From JAFAGX01 sp035624215 (lineage in GTDB: Bacteria; Acidobacteriota; Terriglobia; Terriglobales; Acidobacteriaceae), in contig DASPRY010000053.1 of NCBI GenBank assembly GCA_035624215.1, positions 19,772 through 83,771 of the forward strand: a stretch of 64,000 bases of DNA, written 5' to 3'. Made by a program: the position numbers and the translations under genes. Shown in pieces: positions 61,491 to 64,000 of the stretch. Position 1 is the first letter of the stretch, and each line of letters starts with the position of its first letter. The notes below the pieces were generated by a model. The model saw only the letters and a list, made by a program, of their open reading frames with translations. It was not told where the DNA came from and did not search any database.

Positions 61491-61883
61491 TTAATAAAGC
61501 AACCATCCAGTGGCTACAGCGACGATGAGCAGCTTTACCAGCCATCCCGTCGCATAGGACGCCGCAAAAACGCGATGCAGCTTCATGAATGCTGCGTTGG
61601 TGAGTATCAGCGGTAGCGGGCAGATCAGCCATACGGCGACAGCCAGTTTAGTAGCGCCCACAACAGAGTGCAGACCCAGCCGAGCGATTACGTAGGCAAA
61701 GATGCCGCAGGTCAGGAAAGGCAGCGGACTGGTCAGGGCAATCGCTCGGCTTTCATTTCCTTGACGCCAAATTTCAGGGTACGTGTAGCGCCGATGGAGC
61801 CAGTCGCCAGCGAAGAACCAATCAGTGAGTGAGGAGACAACACCAGTGCCGATGACGACCAACAAGAATCGTGTCCAGTTCAT
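61491..61883 (-). CDS. Four-helix membrane hypothetical protein
   Basis: 130 residues from ATG 61883 (MNWTRFLLVVIGTGVVSSLT); the upstream extension to 61955 is charged and not family-like. The protein has four hydrophobic segments, including LTCGIFAYVIARLGLHSVVG and LAVAVWLICPLPLILTNAAF. DWFFAGDWLHRRYTYPEIWR sits in the first loop. I recognise the type as a small membrane protein without a known role. It is co-directional with the neighbouring cupin gene but 123 bp upstream of it. Confidence 0.7.
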   Translation of the reverse strand: MNWTRFLLVVIGTGVVSSLTDWFFAGDWLHRRYTYPEIWRQGNESRAIALTSPLPFLTCGIFAYVIARLGLHSVVGATKLAVAVWLICPLPLILTNAAFMKLHRVFAASYATGWLVKLLIVAVATGWLLY

Positions 61884-62000
61884 AGCGTCCTCGTTGAAGG
61901 CAGCAAACGTGTTCGTGATTATATTTCTTGTATTTGAGCGTACAACGACGATCACTGTTTGCAGCGTTGGCGCGGAGCGCGGCTTAGAACACTGTAAGTC

Positions 62001-62480
62001 TTAGCTGATGACCTTCCCGGTCGCGAGCATCTGTTTCATCTTCTCGACTCTGCGGGCACGGGTCTCTTCCTTCTTGGCGGCGGAATACCACACGATGAAT
62101 TCCTTCTTATGCGTAAAGGACAACCCATTGAGCTTCTGAGTGAGCTTTCCGCCGAGGGCCTTCAGCAACGCTCTTGGAGCCTCGATCTCTCGCTTCTCGG
62201 CATCCGGTTCGAGCGCGATGGTCACGAGATCACCTGCCTTTACGCCTGCGCTCCGGCGTGCCTCGGCGTTGACCACGATGTACTGAATCCCTCCCCTGTT
62301 TCCGACCGTGCTGCGCCAAGTGTAGCCGTTGATCGTCACCTTGACGGGCACTTTGGCTTTGCCCCAGACCTCTAGCGTATCGAAGGGCAGCGTGAACGCC
62401 GCGCTTGCGTCCTTGCGCGACTCATCCCCGTTCAGTTTTGCCTTGAATTCTTTTCTCATCATTGGCAGCATTGCAGCCAT
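62001..62480 (-). CDS. DUF1905 / YdeI-type fusion protein
   Basis: 159 residues from ATG 62480 (MAAMLPMMRKEFKAKLNGDE; a later ATG at 62462 is possible). The front two-thirds is DUF1905-like: FTLPFDTLEVWGKAKVPVKV, TINGYTWRSTVGNRGGIQYI, VVNAEARRSAGVKAGDLVTI. The C-terminal FIVWYSAAKKEETRARRVEK is the YdeI/OmpD-associated tail seen also in the broken gene at 8687. Function unknown. It lies 4 bp after the EthD gene stop, so translation is likely coupled. Confidence 0.85.
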   Translation of the reverse strand: MAAMLPMMRKEFKAKLNGDESRKDASAAFTLPFDTLEVWGKAKVPVKVTINGYTWRSTVGNRGGIQYIVVNAEARRSAGVKAGDLVTIALEPDAEKREIEAPRALLKALGGKLTQKLNGLSFTHKKEFIVWYSAAKKEETRARRVEKMKQMLATGKVIS

Positions 62481-62484
62481 AATC

Positions 62485-62796
62485 CTACAGCTTGACCTCG
62501 CCGATCTGGAGGATCGGCTTCGAGTTCGTATACTTCGGGATGTCTTCCATGATTTCCTGCGCGTGCGGGGCGAAGCTCGCCTGAAAGCTCTGAACCGAAT
62601 CAAAGAGCATATGAGCAGTTGTAATATACGGCGCAGCCGATTCCGGCTCGTCGCCGGAAATTCCCTGCTCAACGGATACTCCCTTCAGTACCGATCCCAA
62701 TAGCCGTCGCACCAAGGGAATGTGGTAGCCGAGGTAGTACGTCATATCGAACTTCGTGCCTGCTGATTGCGGATACAGCACGCTCACCTTAACCAT
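62485..62796 (-). CDS. EthD-family protein
   Basis: 103 residues from ATG 62796, with GGAGGAG upstream; the longer reading overlaps the zinc-ribbon gene. VKVSVLYPQSAGTKFDMTYY, the HIPLVRRLLGSVLKGVSVEQ helix and TTAHMLFDSVQSFQASFAPH are the EthD ferredoxin-like dimer features. EthD proteins support ethyl tert-butyl ether or other oxidations of unknown chemistry. It sits in a three-gene minus operon between the zinc-ribbon and DUF1905 genes. Confidence 0.88.
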   Translation of the reverse strand: MVKVSVLYPQSAGTKFDMTYYLGYHIPLVRRLLGSVLKGVSVEQGISGDEPESAAPYITTAHMLFDSVQSFQASFAPHAQEIMEDIPKYTNSKPILQIGEVKL

Positions 62797-62816
62797 GTGT
62801 GCTCCTCCATTTTTCT

Positions 62817-63083
62817 CTAGGAAGCATACCAGTCCGAATGCGGCGACCATCGGCTGCACGCGAGGCATTGCGTTTCAGTCCACTGGTGCAGGCATGCTGG
62901 ACAGACCCCACCAGTAACAAATGTATTCCACTCGTTGCCGCAGGTGCAGAACCAGTGATCTTCCTTGCGGGGCGACCAGCCGCAGAGCGGGCAGCGGATG
63001 CGCGGCGGTTCGGACTCGGCGGGTTTCTTGTCTTCCGCAAGCTCGCGGTCTGGAACAACGGTTGACTTGGCAACCGAACTCAT
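62817..63083 (-). CDS. Cysteine-rich zinc-ribbon hypothetical protein
   Basis: An 88-residue protein with four Cys pairs: CPLCGWSPRKEDHWFCTCGN, then GVCPACLHQWTETQCLACSR with a C-terminal WSPHSDWY. The spacing (CxxC-x11-CxC and CxxC-x8-CxxC) suggests two zinc knuckles. The N-terminal 30 residues are charged and likely flexible. It looks like a conserved small acidobacterial protein. Its role is unknown; nucleic-acid or protein binding is possible. First gene of the operon with EthD and DUF1905 (20-bp gap). Confidence 0.8.
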   Translation of the reverse strand: MSSVAKSTVVPDRELAEDKKPAESEPPRIRCPLCGWSPRKEDHWFCTCGNEWNTFVTGGVCPACLHQWTETQCLACSRWSPHSDWYAS

Positions 63084-63140
63084 CCCCGCTATTATGACCG
63101 AACGATCTACCGTCTCTGTAAAGTCGTATAATCCCCCGCT

Positions 63141-64000
63141 ATGAATCCGACGCGCCGTACCTTCCTCCAGACTCTCGCCACGGCAAGCGTTGCCGCCAGT
63201 GTTCTGAAATCCCCGGCGTTCCCGAAAGACAGTGGATCAGACGCACAGGACGACATCTGCTCGATGCGAGCAACAGAGATGGCTGCGTTGATCCGGCAGA
63301 AGAAGCTCTCTGCTCTTGACGTGATGCAAGCACATCTTCAGCGGATAGAGCGGATCAATCCTAAAGTAAACGCAATTGTTACTCAGGTTCCCGAAGATCA
63401 ATTGTTGGCTCAGGCGAGGGCTGCGGATGATGCAGCAGCGAAGGGCGGGGTGCTCGGCGCTCTTCATGGCATCCCGATTGGCGTGAAGGACACTTCGGAA
63501 ACGAAGGGCATACGCACCACCTATGGCTCTCCTCTGTTCAAGGACTTCGTGCCGACGTTTGACTCGCTCGTAGTCGAGCGTATGAGGAACGCTGGTGCCA
63601 TCCTTGTGGGCAAGACCAACGTCCCTGAGTTTGCGATGGGTTCGCAGACTTTCAACCCTGTGTTCGGTGCGACCCTTAACCCATACGATCTGACGAAGAC
63701 ATGTGGCGGGAGCACTGGCGGTGGTGCCGTTGCGCTGGCTTGTGGCATGGTACCCCTTGCAAACGGTACTGATATGGGAGGCTCGCTCAGGAATCCCGGC
63801 AATTTTTGCAACGTCGTAGGCATCCGACCCTCTCCCGGACGTGTTCCCAATTACCCATAACAATTGGGATGGACTACGTACAGTGTTTCCGGCCCGATGG
63901 CGCGTAATGTGACCGACTGTGCTTTTTTCCTTGGCGTGCTTGCCGGATTTGATCGTCGATCTCCCATCTCGATTGACCAGCCGGGTAGTCAGTTCGCGGA
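63141..64000 (+). pseudogene. Tat-exported amidase (AS family), interrupted by in-frame TAA, runs off window
   Basis: An amidase-signature enzyme with a Tat-like signal MNPTRRTFLQTLATASVAAS. The catalytic triad is visible: K116 in HGIPIGVKDTSETKG, cis-Ser S191 in TCGGSTGGGAVALA and nucleophile S215 in TDMGGSLRNPG. After GRVPNYP a TAA stop occurs at 63858-63860. The same frame then continues without a stop to the window end as QLGWTTYSVSGPMARNVTDC, which is amidase sequence. A single CAA-to-TAA change would explain it. It is either a nonsense pseudogene, a sequencing error or a readthrough site. Upstream context is the divergent zinc-ribbon operon. Confidence 0.8.

Overview
The window reads as chromosomal DNA of a soil-type Acidobacteriota bacterium (Terriglobia/Koribacter-like). 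This is inferred from gene content, moderately high GC, and dispersed intergenic hairpins whose spurious translations contain 'HPERQRG'-type peptides, a pattern familiar from that phylum. Genes sit on both strands in short operons. No rRNA, confident tRNA, CRISPR array, insertion sequence or intact integrase was seen.

Layout. 1-4.35 kb is a minus-strand run: OPT transporter, YggS, DUF167, AlkD-like and the N-terminus of an M24 peptidase. 4.7-9.3 kb holds comF, an HNH nuclease, a LolA-like secreted protein, an M20 peptidase and a frameshifted YdeI-like gene. 9.3-11.5 kb (minus) is pqqC-pqqD-pqqE without recognisable pqqA or pqqB. 11.6-15.2 kb has small or hypothetical genes, lysS and a solitary nuoA. 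15.3-21.2 kb has a ligase-ACP-acyltransferase fusion and secA. 22-26.9 kb holds a WxPGYW-repeat protein, murA, murQ and a beta-lactamase-fold hydrolase, a wall synthesis and recycling neighbourhood. 27-29 kb has an M48 protease and a flavin reductase-like protein.

29.2-34.8 kb is the centrepiece: a co-directional coenzyme F420 cluster, cofG-cofD-cofC-cofE-cofH-npdG, preceded by a perfect 9+2+9 palindrome. CofG and CofH make the deazaflavin FO, CofC and CofD attach the phospho-lactate-type side chain, CofE adds glutamates, and NpdG exchanges hydride with NADPH. A predicted F420-dependent LLM-class oxidoreductase at 56.5 kb is a plausible user. 34.9-37.3 kb is an OpuC-type osmoprotectant ABC transporter. 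37.3-43.7 kb has priA, two alpha/beta-hydrolase proteins (one with Ala at the nucleophile position), a cupin, a GNAT and a ferredoxin-NADP reductase.

43.8-47.1 kb has an ARPP-1-type secreted protein divergent from a sigma factor and an anti-sigma-like membrane protein carrying YCF48-like repeats. 47.2-51.6 kb has a PIG-L deacetylase, a GT4 glycosyltransferase, a CDGSH protein and a Tat-exported FAD oxidoreductase. 51.7-55.2 kb is a Lon-N-domain / MoxR-like AAA / VWA operon. 55.3-59.6 kb has an SDR, the LLM oxidoreductase, a GH16 glucanase and a zinc alcohol dehydrogenase. 59.6-64 kb looks accessory: small catabolic and hypothetical genes, a ClpC N-domain remnant and an amidase interrupted by an in-frame TAA.

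Where an upstream start is possible, start codons were chosen from ribosome binding sites and family alignment, and the choice is stated.
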